This document shows positions 21,529 through 31,484 of a DNA stretch of 64,000 nucleotides, piece by piece. This DNA comes from Haliotis asinina. Taxonomy: Eukaryota; Mollusca; Gastropoda; Lepetellida; Haliotidae. Under the pieces are notes generated by a model. It was not told where the DNA came from, did not search any database, and worked only from the letters and a program-made list of their open reading frames with translations. Position 1 is the stretch's first letter, and each line of letters begins with the position of its first letter. The stretch spans positions 12,513,001-12,577,000 of the forward strand of contig NC_090287.1 of the NCBI RefSeq assembly GCF_037392515.1, written 5' to 3'. The translations under genes and the position numbers were made by a program.

Positions 21529-21534
21529 AATAAA
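21529..21534 (+). terminator. Polyadenylation signal for the plus-strand core genes
   Basis: AATAAA about 190 nt after the protease region, followed by an A-rich run and TGTCTTGTT (GU-rich on RNA). This is a conventional poly(A) signal, in contrast to the histone-type ends of the flanking small genes. Confidence 0.6.
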
Positions 21535-21604
21535 ACGTTGAAAAAAACCCAAAACACATGTCTTGTTATGATGGTATGAAAGCATTCTTTAGTGAGATGT
21601 GGGT

Positions 21605-21620
21605 GGTCCTGAAAAGGACC
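21605..21620 (-). terminator. Histone-type 3' stem-loop for the minus-strand right-end gene
   Basis: Minus-strand GGTCCTTTTCAGGACC, a perfect 6-bp stem with TTTC loop. It is preceded by an A-run ending AAAAAC and followed by ACCCACA, which matches histone mRNA ends, where cleavage follows ACCCA. CTAAAGAATG downstream could pair with U7. It lies about 22 nt past the stop codon of the gene at 21,642. Confidence 0.75.
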
Positions 21621-21641
21621 GTTTTTTTATCGTTGTGGTGA

Positions 21642-21923
21642 TCACAACGACCACAGGGGCGGCATCGTGCATTGACATGGGGGAATGCCTAGCTTGGTTT
21701 TCTTGACGGGACACTTGCTTCCATGGGTAGCATGTAAGTGTCTTTGAGTCCCGTACCACAGTACACGCAATAGAATGCCATTATAGGCATTGGTACCGTT
21801 GGCGTACACAGGTAAACACCCATGGCCCTGGGTGCATTGCCATGCAGGCAGTGATGGTGGTGGCGGTGGCGATGGCGAGGATGGTTCCAACGAAATCAAC
21901 TCTAAATCCCAGTTTTCTTCCAT
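21642..21923 (-). CDS. Small cysteine-rich Polinton gene, right end, minus strand
   Basis: The start is the ATG at 21,923 (MEENWDLELISLE), just downstream of a minus-strand TATATAGG at 21,953-21,960; a longer upstream start would precede the TATA box. A serine/proline run (PSSPSPPPPPSLP) is followed by WQCTQGHGCLPVYANGTN and scattered Cys/His suggesting zinc binding. It may be a distant relative of the zinc-ribbon-like gene at 22,536. Whether it is whole is unclear. No known family recognised. Confidence 0.45.
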   Translation of the reverse strand: MEENWDLELISLEPSSPSPPPPPSLPAWQCTQGHGCLPVYANGTNAYNGILLRVLWYGTQRHLHATHGSKCPVKKTKLGIPPCQCTMPPLWSL

Positions 21924-21989
21924 GGTTGTCCGCTCCCGTCCTCCTCCTCGTCCTATATAGCAGAACTCAGCCAATCACAGGACAACACC

Positions 21990-22125
21990 TCAAGATCATG
22001 ACGTCACAACCTCACGCGCCATGACAACGTCACGACCTCACGCGCCATGATGACGTCACGACCTCACGCGCCATGATGACGTCACGACCTCCCGCGCAAG
22101 GACCACGTCATCGATGTGACGTCGT
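21990..22125. promoter_or_regulatory. 26-bp tandem array of CRE/ATF sites in a divergent promoter
   Basis: About four and a half copies of CCTCACGCGCCATGATGACG + TCACGA, each centred on TGACGTCA or a variant (for example 21,999-22,006), between the minus-strand TATA at 21,953 and the plus-strand TATATAAA at 22,132. Palindromic ATF/CREB sites close to the genome end recall the adenovirus E4 promoter. Confidence 0.75.
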
Positions 22126-22131
22126 CGAGGA

Positions 22132-22139
22132 TATATAAA
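22132..22139 (+). promoter_or_regulatory. TATA box of the right-end plus-strand gene
   Basis: TATATAAA about 55 bp before ATG 22,194, which decides that ATG over an earlier in-frame codon. Confidence 0.65.
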
Positions 22140-22193
22140 CGTTGCCATCACCCTCACATATCGCCGACTCCGTGTGTGACACGAAAAGTGAAA

Positions 22194-22511
22194 ATGGCCC
22201 GACCAACACCTTACCGAAGAAACTGTGGACGAAAACAATGTCTCCGGTGTAGCCCGACCCTCCTCCACATGAAGAAGGAAGAAGAAGAAGAGAAAGAAGG
22301 GGAAACGCCCCTCATTCCCATTCCCACCACCACCACCACCACCATACCCTCACCACAACTAGAACCCATCATCAAGATTGAAGACGACGATGACGACGAC
22401 GATGGGACGACGGGAGCTGGCACGACAGCGCGACCACCACCAACAACCACCGCGAGAACAGGCACTGCACCCCAGAAAACAGCAAACGCGGAAATGGCGA
22501 CATTACAATAA
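22194..22511 (+). CDS. Acidic/threonine-rich small Polinton protein with N-terminal Cys cluster
   Basis: A 105-residue frame that looks whole. The basic N terminus has CGRKQCLRC (possible half zinc site), followed by an E/K run, a proline/threonine run, and IIKIE followed by seven aspartates. IKIE fits the sumoylation consensus and the acidic run is what enhances it. The rest is threonine/alanine low complexity. Unrecognised; a nuclear early regulator is a guess from composition and position beside the zinc-ribbon-like gene 25 bp downstream. Confidence 0.5.
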   Translation: MARPTPYRRNCGRKQCLRCSPTLLHMKKEEEEEKEGETPLIPIPTTTTTTIPSPQLEPIIKIEDDDDDDDGTTGAGTTARPPPTTTARTGTAPQKTANAEMATLQ

Positions 22512-22535
22512 TTAGCAGACCGATGGCAATTCATC

Positions 22536-22715
22536 ATGTGCCCTACCTGCCTGAAAGCCCATCCATCCGACCGATTCGATCTCGTCCCCACAGCCAAGTT
22601 TTATGTATGCCTCTATTGTGGTGAGGGTGTCCCCAAAGGAACCCAATCCATCCACGATGACATTTGTGTCGGCAAATATGTTTTCCGAGGACTCAAACTC
22701 GTCTGCCAATGTTGA
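22536..22715 (+). CDS. Zinc-ribbon-like small Polinton protein
   Basis: A 59-codon frame with MCPTCLKAHP, FYVCLYCGEGVP, a histidine and cysteine in IHDDICVG and a CQC end. Four CxxC or C/H pairs fit one or two zinc sites. It looks whole; it ends 30 nt before a histone-type stem-loop at the inner edge of the right terminal repeat. It may be a downstream exon or partner of the preceding acidic gene, since no TATA box separates them. Confidence 0.5.
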   Translation: MCPTCLKAHPSDRFDLVPTAKFYVCLYCGEGVPKGTQSIHDDICVGKYVFRGLKLVCQC

Positions 22716-22743
22716 CTTTGAGGCACCTCACCTCCACACCTCC

Positions 22744-23149
22744 CGGCCCTTTTCAGGCCACCCCAAACGCTCCCCAAAGGAAAACTCGACGTACATGCTT
22801 TTTAACACCCGAACCAGCTTTCTTCATGAGCTGCCGTCGTCCTCTTCCCCTTCCATCCCTTCCCCCTCCCCCCCCTTTCCCTCCCTCGTCCCGTGCCGTG
22901 CCGTGCCGTCCGTCTGACGCCGCCGCCATCTTGAAACACGCTTCCTCTCGCGAGATCACGCGAGATCACGCGAGATCGCGCACAAACCACCGTTGCTTAG
23001 CAATACCCCCGTTGCTAAGGACCACGTCACACCCCGTACACACCAACTGACGACGTCATCCTAGAAAATCGAATGACGTCACCATGGGGTCACGTGACCG
23101 GAAGTGCCGCCATCTTGAAAATCCCGCCAGGGTGACGCTGTACACTACT
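22744..23149. repeat. Polinton right terminal inverted repeat
   Basis: 406 bp, complementary to 8,964-9,407. It includes a histone-type stem-loop in slightly altered form (22,745-22,759, GGCCCTTTTCAGGCC), a run of CGCGAGATC units with a perfect TCTCGCGAGA (near 22,946), GTTGCTTAGCAAT and GTTGCTAAGG (RFX-like), TGACGTCA, TCACGTGA, CCGGAAGT and GCCATCTTG. The terminus reads GTGTACACTACT-like on the plus strand. Confidence 0.95.
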
Positions 23150-23155
23150 GATAAG
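23150..23155. repeat. Target-site duplication GATAAG, right copy
   Basis: Identical to 8,958-8,963. Confidence 0.9.
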
Positions 23156-23742
23156 CACGTACAGCTCAAGCGTAACTACTTGCACATGCTCTGTACGTAA
23201 TTCATCAAACGTTATCACATCTTTGTTTATCTCACACATATCCCTGTGCCAATGGCAACTCATTCTGTACTTTTGTGGTAGTTTTTCTATCTCGAACAAC
23301 ATTTAATCACGCATGATGCACGGAAATTTCCGATGTTTTGCGAGTGCAAATCGATGAAAGGGAGATAACTCTAAATCTGCTTTCCTTGTATCGTCTGCAA
23401 AATGTAGTGCTGGCCACGAAGATTTGCCTCTCATTCTAATGAATAAATTTTGACAAAACGTTCGAATGTTGGAATCATACCAACTCAAGCTTACTAAGAC
23501 AAAACGTAAGAAAAAGAGCAAGAAGCAGGATTCGAATCATTTGATTCAAACAGGTTGGCTGTGCGATCCGATACCGATGCTTCAAACAGTTCAGAATTAG
23601 CATTGAGGTGTTCCGTAAGATAAATACATTGTTCACTGGTCACTGAACCCTCGTCCTTCGGGCTCAGGAACATAAACAAACATGCACGGTACATCAACCC
23701 ATGCCGCCCTCGTCACCAGTGAACAACTTATATTGTTTATGT

Positions 23743-23963
23743 ATTGTTTTACGCCGCACTCAGCAGTACTCCTGCTATATGGCGGAGGTGTGTAAACATC
23801 GAGTCTATGTCAGACAATCCAGTGATCAACAGCATGAGCGTCGACCCGTGCAACTGGGAACACATGACATGGATCAACGAAGAAGGCTCGACCCCGTTAG
23901 TCGCCTCTAACGACAAGCATGGGTTGCAGAAGACCAGTTCTAACCCGGATCTTCGCTGGTGCT
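23743..23963 (+). repeat. Haliotis-type short repeat, family A
   Basis: Diverged copy of the family whose plus strand reads TTTTACGCCGCACTCAGCAA...ATCCAGTGATCAACAGCATGAG...AACTGGGAAC...GTTAGTCGCCTCT...AAGCATGGGTTGC. It ends in ACCCGGATCTTC. Confidence 0.85.
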
Positions 23964-24026
23964 ACTATCATTAGCGTTATAAATGCAAGTACAGCAAGTG
24001 TTTCAGAAGTGACGAGGCAGTAGGGG

Positions 24027-24143
24027 TTGGCTAGTGATTAAAGTGTTTGCTAGTCAAGCCGAAGATTCCCATTTCTGGTGTTCCCCGCTGTACCACTGCT
24101 GGAATATTGTTAGGCGGCGTAAAACAATATTCACTCACTCAAA
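24027..24143 (+). repeat. tRNA-like SINE, family B
   Basis: Reads GGCTAGTGATTAAAGTGTTTGC (A-box-like) and ends GGCGGCGTAAAACAATATTCACTCACTC. A short copy. Confidence 0.7.
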
Positions 24144-24244
24144 GGATGTGAACGCCACTATATTCCAGCTATCATCTGTAGGTTTCATAGGAATAACGCT
24201 GAATGGTTTTCTGTCATTAACTGAATGCTTATCAAAGACTTTTT

Positions 24245-24598
24245 TCACTCGTAAACTCGGTTTTCCGTGCACGCACCGCTGAATGCTTCTTGTGAAATGT
24301 AATAAAATCTTCCCTCTTGAGGAAACACTGTTTCATCTTGACTGCAAGTCGTCCGACCAGTAAGGTTTAGACTGATGCAAACGTCAATAGTTTCCCTATT
24401 AGGTTTCCCATTTGTCATTTTCATTCCAACGTGAAATAATGAAAACTGATACCCTTTTCTTATGCCTGTGACAATGTTCGTCCTGGTATGCTGAAAGACA
24501 CACTCTTCCACTGAAAACAGATCAGCTTGTTTTTTCTTCATCCATTCGAGACATTTACATTTTTTCCGAAGGAAGACCAATTGATCGATAGCATGCAT
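24245..24598 (-). CDS. Unidentified open frame, possibly a host exon
   Basis: 117 codons, lysine-rich at the start and then a mixed, protein-like composition with six cysteines (for example RTTCSQDETVFPQEGRFYYI). No domain recognised and no clear splice context, so it may be chance. Confidence 0.2.
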   Translation of the reverse strand: MHAIDQLVFLRKKCKCLEWMKKKQADLFSVEECVFQHTRTNIVTGIRKGYQFSLFHVGMKMTNGKPNRETIDVCISLNLTGRTTCSQDETVFPQEGRFYYISQEAFSGACTENRVYE

Positions 24599-24680
24599 AT
24601 TATTATAAAAAAATACAAACTTTATCTACTGTCTAAAAGTTCATTACCAATTTGTAAAACATTTGTCTTGGATTGGTCTT

Positions 24681-24710
24681 GGTGTGGTGTGGTGTGGTGT
24701 GGTGTGGTGT

Positions 24711-24747
<37 letters not shown>

Positions 24748-24757
24748 GTGCGTGGCG
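24681..24757. repeat. GTGTG/GT microsatellite
   Basis: About seven GGTGT pentamers run directly into a GT dinucleotide tract. Confidence 0.95.
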
Positions 24758-25542
24758 GGTGGATGGGGTGGTGGCTGTGTTAAAGTTATTGATGATTTTG
24801 TAGGGGGTGTACTCGTACCCTCACCAATCTCACCAGATTTCATAAACCGCACGTGTCCGATAATCTGTAAGCTATTGTGCTGTCTTTATGAATACGTTAC
24901 AGCATTCAAAGCAGGATACATGTGACACAAGTGAATGCGGACCATTGTTCTGTAAATCCAGCAAGGAGCCATGCAGGTAGCACTTTATCTCCCCACAGTC
25001 CCTGGTATAGTGATCAACATTCATTTGATGGTGATCTATACCCCTTATTTAGCACTGTACTGTAGTCTCTAAGGAGTTATTTTTATGATAGTATACTAGT
25101 TTCAAATTAAGAGCTGTGATAATCTAGAAATTATCCTTCGATGAGAAGTTTTACATTTAAAAGGTCATTGACTTCAGTATGGATATTAATCAAATTCGTC
25201 TCGTCACGACATCGCTGAATATATTGCCGATGTCACTCACTATCTTCCACTATGTAATCAGTTTCAGTGTTGCATTGTCATACAAGGCAGTTCCACGAAG
25301 TTCACAGAAGAAACCATTTTGTAACAGTCCTATAAAATGTTTGTTTTTGTTTTCCTGCGACCAGCCTAGTTCCTGATGACCAGTCCTACCCAGACACGTC
25401 CCTGGGGGTGAAGGTAACTACAACAGATGAATTGATTGTGTAGTTTTGAATTATGTTCCTATCGTCCCGCTCATAGGTACATAATTCTTCATTCTGGAGA
25501 AAACATTCACGTTGCAATTTGCGTATAATGTTCTTGATAAAA

Positions 25543-25800
25543 AGGGGCGGTGGGGAAGCCAAGCAGTTAAAGCGTTCGCTCGTTAAATGTGAAGTCAACT
25601 TCTGGCACCCATGTGAATGAATACTTCTTGCTTGAAGGTGGCTAAAACGTTCGTTCGTCATGCAAAAGACCCGGGTTCTGTCCCCCATGTTAGTACAATG
25701 TGTGATGCCCATTTAGTGTGTCTCCCGTCATGATTTTGCTGGGATATTGCTGAAGGAGACGGTAAACCATATTCACTTACTCACCCATTCACACACTCAC
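25543..25800 (+). repeat. tRNA-like SINE, family B (two partial copies)
   Basis: GGAAGCCAAGCAGTTAAAGC...CGCTCG begins one copy; GACCCGGGTTCTGTCCCCCA (B-box-like) and GCTGGGATATTGCTGAAGG end a second. The tail is TCACTTACTCACCC. Confidence 0.7.
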
Positions 25801-26008
25801 TCTATGCCAGATAGTTTCATAAAGGGCGTTATCAAAGTGCAGGACTAACATTTCAAATAATTTCTCAGTACACTCCTGAAAATAATTAACTGACTCACTG
25901 GTCTCAGATACTGAAGCGTATTTATATAACAAGTCACACACTCTCTTGTGTATGTAGATGTCACACCTGGGTCGAGGCCCACTCACTTACTCATCAACCC
26001 CGTCAATA

Positions 26009-26181
26009 CCTATGGAAAACTTTTCGCATTGGCGTTAATCCATCCGGGTGCGTTGACGACCATTCCTGGTGTTGTAGTAGATGTTTCGTGGTTCAGCTCA
26101 CACGAAGATGTATCTATGTCGTAGTTGAAGGAGGCAAAATAACATCACACATGCTCTGCATGGCACAATGGTACTGGGTAC
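26009..26181 (-). pseudogene. Decayed PAN/apple exon, paralogue of the exon at 66-401
   Basis: About 170 bp align at close to nine bases in ten with 66-240, including the cysteine block and the GTATTG donor after codon 112. A one-base deletion (GAGGCAAAATAAC versus GAGGTACAAATAAC) shifts the frame, and similarity stops abruptly before the signal-peptide part. It is on the same strand as, and upstream of, the kringle exon at 5.1-5.35 kb, with the Polinton between them. This is a host pseudogene exon or the 3' part of an exon in a decayed gene copy. Confidence 0.75.
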
Positions 26182-29100
26182 AGGCTGGCAACAGATAATG
26201 TTATAAAGTGATAGGTACTGATAGGTGGTGAACCGTGATACTTTCCGTTGTTATGTTTGGGGTTGCTGCGTTTTCTGCGGCAAAGGGACTGGCCGTTTTA
26301 AGTGTGTGTAGACCGAAAGATTGAAGGGTCATTTCAACATTACAACTGCGGTATCGATTTCAACACAATTGTATAAGGAACACGTACACGATGTGTGTGT
26401 TTGCGCATTCGTGCATGCGCCTGTTTGTCTGTGTATGTGTGTGTATGTAAGTAAATTACATTCTTTTCTTAGGTACATGAAATGAGGAAATGAAGATCTA
26501 TGACTACATATACGAATTTCCTTTGTCTTGTTATACTGGTTTAAAGAATTACATATACTATGGGCTGGTGAATAAAACTTCATCGTTGTGCCCCAAATAA
26601 ATACAAAAAAATACTGAGTCTAATAATATCAACATTAATTTTTAAATACTCCTGTAATATGATTTTGTCATGCATCAGACTCGTAACATTTGTGTAATTA
26701 CTTACTTCATGTGGCAGACTGGCAGTAGATGGGTGTCAACAGGCATCACTTTAAACGATGCATTGCCACTGTAAAGACATTGGGCACCATAGCAGGGTGA
26801 GCCCGGAACACTTGTGACGTTAGCAACACCAGACATAATACTGTGATTCAGCTGTGAACCGATTTGAAAGCTGATGCCCGCCGGCGATTGAATAGGAAAA
26901 ACTAATTTAAAATGTTTTGATATATTTAACTAGTTAGCTTTAAAGTGGCAGATTAAAATATATGATCCAAACATGCTCATGCGTTTTTGACTGGAATGTT
27001 CAGTCTCTTGTTTTGAACGTTACGAAATTTTATAAGTCCCGTTAGTCTATCGACACCTCGGCAGGTGTTATGATCAGGTTTCCCCCAAATTTGATGTACA
27101 AGATTATGTTCCCACTGGCAAGCCTGAGGTCTGTGATTGTCAGTTCCAGTAGCATTTGCTGATAATGTTCCTGGCTTAACGGCACAATGTACTTTCTCTT
27201 AGAGTTTACCACCGTGATATAAATGAAAGTCCAACATCGCGTTGACTGTCTTAACTGAGCATTTCAGTTAGGGATTCTTCATCAAAGGCTGCGGAAACTC
27301 ATTCGAAAGAATAATCCAAATGTATTCTAAATATTTCAGTGTGGCAGTACATTGTATGGCGCGTGTAGTTTGTAGCACTTAATTGAAGCGCTCGTGAAAT
27401 ATCGAAGACGACGTTTTCAAGATTCATACCGACGGCATGTGAAGGTTGTGGAACTGGTCCCTGGGTAAAATTGCGATCATTCCATTTGATTGTCGGGGCC
27501 ACAATCACTGGATTGTCTGATTCAGACTTGCTTTTGGACCGCTCGCTCTCTCGCTTCCTTCCTCACTCACTCGCTCGCCAGCCAGTCCGCCCAATCACTC
27601 ACTCACTTAATTTGACATTTCACCTCCACATTCTTTTGAAATATTTGACACGAAGCGTCTTCCAATATTAATCTACAATGTGTTTTTACTGAAGTTGAAA
27701 GTATAACTGTAAACGATGAACCACGTAAATTCATTCTAAATCCTCTCATAGTTTACCTAATGCGGGGAGTGTGGCAGATTCCCTTTGTAATGTACCTACA
27801 ATATAAAATACATACTGCCTAGTATTGACTTAGAGCATTAACACATATATTCATGTCATTGTTATTCAATGCTGGAAATCCTGTGATAGAACAACCCCAA
27901 ACCCAAACAATTGGGAGTTCACGCGTCGAGCATTTGTATTGATTTGGTATCGATCACGTAGGTGATCAGCATTTGTTTCTCGCTATTTTCAAACAAAGAG
28001 TTATGGACTTTCTTTTACATGATTATATAACGTAAGTTGGAGAAAAACGCCTGGCCATTAAACTACTTTCAAACCATTGTTATACCCACTGTATTAGAAT
28101 AGATAAATCTAAGAGTTCACAGTTAATATAAAGATTTCAAAATGTCTGAAGAATAAAATGTCAAACATGAGCCAAAGGAACAAAATGTTACGTGTACAAA
28201 AGCTGAAAAATGAACACGTCTAACCTTTGAGTGTTGAAGAGCAAGAAAAACGCTTTTTGATTAATTAATAAAAGACCGTATGAATATTTTCAGGTTAGAT
28301 GATTTCAGTACTACTACAAAAAGGTAAAATCCCCTTCTCAGTTAGATGAGATATATAAGACCACTGAAGCATAAAATAGGTAAGGCGTTCATAACATAGA
28401 TCTCTCCTTTGACATTTTTCGAAATGCATCTGTTAGTTTGTAAACTGGACAAATGTACTTATGGATATATGTACATTTTGAAAATATGAATAATGATCTA
28501 TATATTCATTGACACACTCGTGAAATATCAACCATAAAAATACCAATATCCCTAACTTATTTTGTCCAGTAGATATACATGTTTCAGTAGGACACATGGT
28601 GAGAAACAAATGGTTGAACTACAATGTATATTTGTTTCGTTTCCTTCCAAATTCTCAAGAAACTTGCATAAGAGATATGCTGTTAAATCATGTGCACTAA
28701 CGTCACTATCTTTGACAATTGAACATTTTCTAAAGTCGCGTTTAGACATGAGTTCATTGTCTTCTGAAACAATTCAAGCTCGATCTGTGTCTAAAACCGC
28801 CAACTTCCACTGAACCATTGACGTAATTGTCATTACTTTTTGCCTTTTAAACCCACTGACTTTAAGTGTACATTTTTCAGTGACAGGTTTAGTTACATTG
28901 GACGTTCGATATCTCTGAACTGACGGCAAACATGACGATCAGCACGTCACTGCCACGCGTCAAGAATGCTGTTCAACAGTGCAGGCAAAAGGATTGAACT
29001 TTCTTGGCACTTTTTGTAATATGCTTTCATAGTTTATGATGTACTAAGCAAACATTGCTGGAACATTGTTCATGAGATAACAAAAATCATGCAAGACTGA

Positions 29101-29305
29101 ATCATCCCGATAGGCAATGACTGGGAAATGCATGGACCTTCAGTTCATGTGAAATAAACTCCGCCATGTTGGTAGGGGCACAATCTGGACGAGTGCTTAA
29201 AAATAGCAGTAACTGTTGTTGCTACTAGGACCTCCAAAAACTGAATGCACTCATGCACCTTCACAGCCAAAGACGTCGTTTAACGAATTAGACTGATTAA
29301 TAAGC
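26182..29305. other. Long stretch without a recognisable gene
   Basis: AT-rich, with short CACTCACTCG-type simple sequence at 27,540-27,605. No domain, splice-supported exon or transposon frame seen. Confidence 0.4.
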
Positions 29306-29656
29306 ATGCTTGAAACTCACTCCGCGCAACGTGACTTTGTAAACGATTACGTCGTCAGCCAGAATGTTATCAGGATGGAACTGAGTCAATATCCGGCGTT
29401 TGCATCAGCGCTATGCAGGTGGTCGACAGCATTCACCCACACATCTGGAAGACCAGTTCCTCCTGGTTACTTCAAGATTGCTACCGCACTCGGAAATGGT
29501 CTGACCAAACCAAATGGCGTCAATGTTATTGCTCGAAGTGGAGGGTATACATTCGCAACCCAAAGACGCAACGACGCCAACCTTAGGATTGACATGAATC
29601 AGGGGGACACTTGCGTACTGGTCTCCACTACTCTTCCGATACGAGGTACTGCCTAG
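29306..29656 (+). CDS. Unidentified single-exon open frame
   Basis: 116 codons from ATG to TAG, noticeably less AT-rich than its surroundings. The middle (FKIATALGNGL, GVNVIARSGGYTFATQRR, MNQGDTCVLVSTTLPI) reads like alternating beta-strands of a compact domain. There is no signal peptide and few cysteines. I do not recognise the family. It could be a small host gene or an exon. Confidence 0.35.
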   Translation: MLETHSAQRDFVNDYVVSQNVIRMELSQYPAFASALCRWSTAFTHTSGRPVPPGYFKIATALGNGLTKPNGVNVIARSGGYTFATQRRNDANLRIDMNQGDTCVLVSTTLPIRGTA

Positions 29657-30206
29657 TCTTTTACAGAGGGCCCTGCCGATGAGTGAAGTATGAATTAAGA
29701 ATTTGGTTGATCATGTTCACTGTAGAGGGGTTCAACTGATTTTGGTTCAGCATAGCTGAATGAACCGATCTGCGTGTTTTGCAGTGAACATGATGTCAGG
29801 TTGCGCTACAGGGATGATATTCTGGACAAGAATGTGAATCGGATCGGCCTTAGCGAAGTCTGTAGTTCTCGGTTTTGCTAGGCCAAATATTCTTATCTAT
29901 TTCAACACATGCACGCATGAACATATCGCGTAATTACGGTGATCCTAACCCCATAGTTTGGCCAACGCAAGAGGTCTAGATGAAACGGTATAGATCATCT
30001 AGAAAAATGGATCAGAGATGTGACTGAATGTAGTTCTCATGCTGCTGTATTTTAAGGCAAGTGGTATTTTGTCTTCTCTGGACCCTAGATTCGCCTTCCA
30101 CTGATCATTAATGACGGATAACATTGCACCATGTATTTTTATTACCGATGTCTGACACATCTGTACTCATATGTGTTATACTAATTTACAGATTGTACGC
30201 AGTATA

Positions 30207-31484
30207 AACTGACGGGCAAAAGCAACTCCCCCTGGAAAAATGTTATGGCTTTAAAACAACAAGAACAAAGTGAAATATGGATGTAATTTGTTAAACAATG
30301 ACATTGGCACATGTTCAATACAAAGAATTCAGCTTTAACAGAGACTTTGACTTATTTTGGTCGACATGGGGTCAAAATAGAGATTTCACTGTCAGACGGT
30401 CCGAACGTGAAACACAGCAATCTGGGATTTGAAGTCACTAATAGCGAGTGTGTCCATCTCTGCATTGAATACACGCAAACACGCATCTTCGCATTGAAGT
30501 GGTGAGGCGTCTGATGACGTCAGCTAGTATACGCCTCCATTCTTCGACAAGTGCTTGAGCCATTTGTCGTACTGTAACTGGTGGGTTCTGTTTCCGTTGA
30601 ATCTGTCGATCGAGGTGGTCCCGCAAGTGCTCGATGGGTGACATGTCAGGAGAGCGTGCAGGCCATGGAAGGACGTTAACGTTGTTGACGTGAAAGAAGT
30701 TCTCTAGCAAACGTGCAGTCGAACATTGTCCTGTTGGAACAATATCCCCTGTCGTTGTTGTTGAAGGATTGGCAGAACTGCCGGTCGAAGAACCTGGTCA
30801 ATATATATCGCTGGCCGGTCAGATTACCGTTGATGTCTTCTGGCCAGCGCAAATGGCACCCCATACCATAACGCTTCACACACCATACGGCTCTGCTTCC
30901 TGGAAGCAGCAGCGAGCTGTCCTTTCATCTCTTCTGTATTCTGTAGCCCTTCCATCGCTTCTAGATATACAGAATCTGCTTGGCCCTGATACCATGTGCA
31001 CGTAGTCTTCTTGTTACCTTCCGTCGACCGACTGGGTAACCAAGAGCCGTTGCCGCTGATGACGTCACCGTCAGGAAGCGGTTTCTCAGTTGCAATAGCC
31101 TCAGGTGGCGATCTTCCTGCGCAGTTGTCACCCTTGGCCTGCCTGTTCTGGGTCTGTCTGAGGTCTGGTCAGTCTGTTGACAACGCCGACGAAGGTTCCT
31201 GACGGTAACGACAGAACGGTGGAACGTTCTTGAAACGTCACCCGTAGTGGCGCCCAGCTGCAGCATTCCGATGGCCCTCTCTCTCTCCTCTGGACTTAAC
31301 CTTGTCATTGTTACGTGTTTTGTTGTTTGTTGTTTTCCGTCCAAAGTGGTAAAGAGTTGCGTTTTCTTGTGGTAATCAAACTAGTGTTTGAGGCAATAAC
31401 GATGTAACAATTTATATTTGATACTGATTTTATATGTTGAAATTACGATACATTTTGCAACAGAAAATTTCTTTTGCCCGTCAG
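30207..31484 (-). mobile_element. Tc1/mariner transposon, broken
   Basis: Termini ACTGACGGGCAAAAG (left) and its complement CTTTTGCCCGTCAGT (right) bound about 1.28 kb, next to TA dinucleotides. On the minus strand the N-terminal helix-turn-helix part reads MTRLSPEERERAIGMLQLGA...VVTVRNLRRRCQQT...GRPRVTTAQEDRHL at 30,961-31,308; the C-terminal catalytic part reads LPWPARSPDMSPIEHLRDHLDRQ near 30,600-30,680. The two lie in different frames with stops between them, so it is inactive. Confidence 0.9.

Larger units (their letters stand above)
8964..23149 (+). mobile_element. Polinton/Maverick (adintovirus-like) element, broken fossil
   Basis: A 14,186-bp element bounded by inverted repeats that begin AG(C/T)AGTGTACAGCGTCACC, with a perfect 6-bp flanking duplication. 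From left to right it holds an outward zinc-knuckle gene, protein-primed DNA polymerase B, a CARD gene, a small hydrophobic open frame, a lysine-rich basic gene, packaging ATPase, a pX-like small protein, a conserved coiled-coil-type gene, chromodomain integrase, penton, a pVI-like protein, major capsid protein, adenain-type protease and three small right-end genes. This is the canonical Polinton set. It is broken, roughly fifteen to twenty breaks by eye, concentrated in the large core genes. Both ends and several small genes look whole. The terminal repeats differ at something like one base in ten plus an internal duplication, so the insertion looks moderately old. Confidence 0.95.

Noticed and set aside
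24681-24852. Open frames with VCVCVC or THTHTH runs
   Set aside because: Translation of the GT microsatellite.
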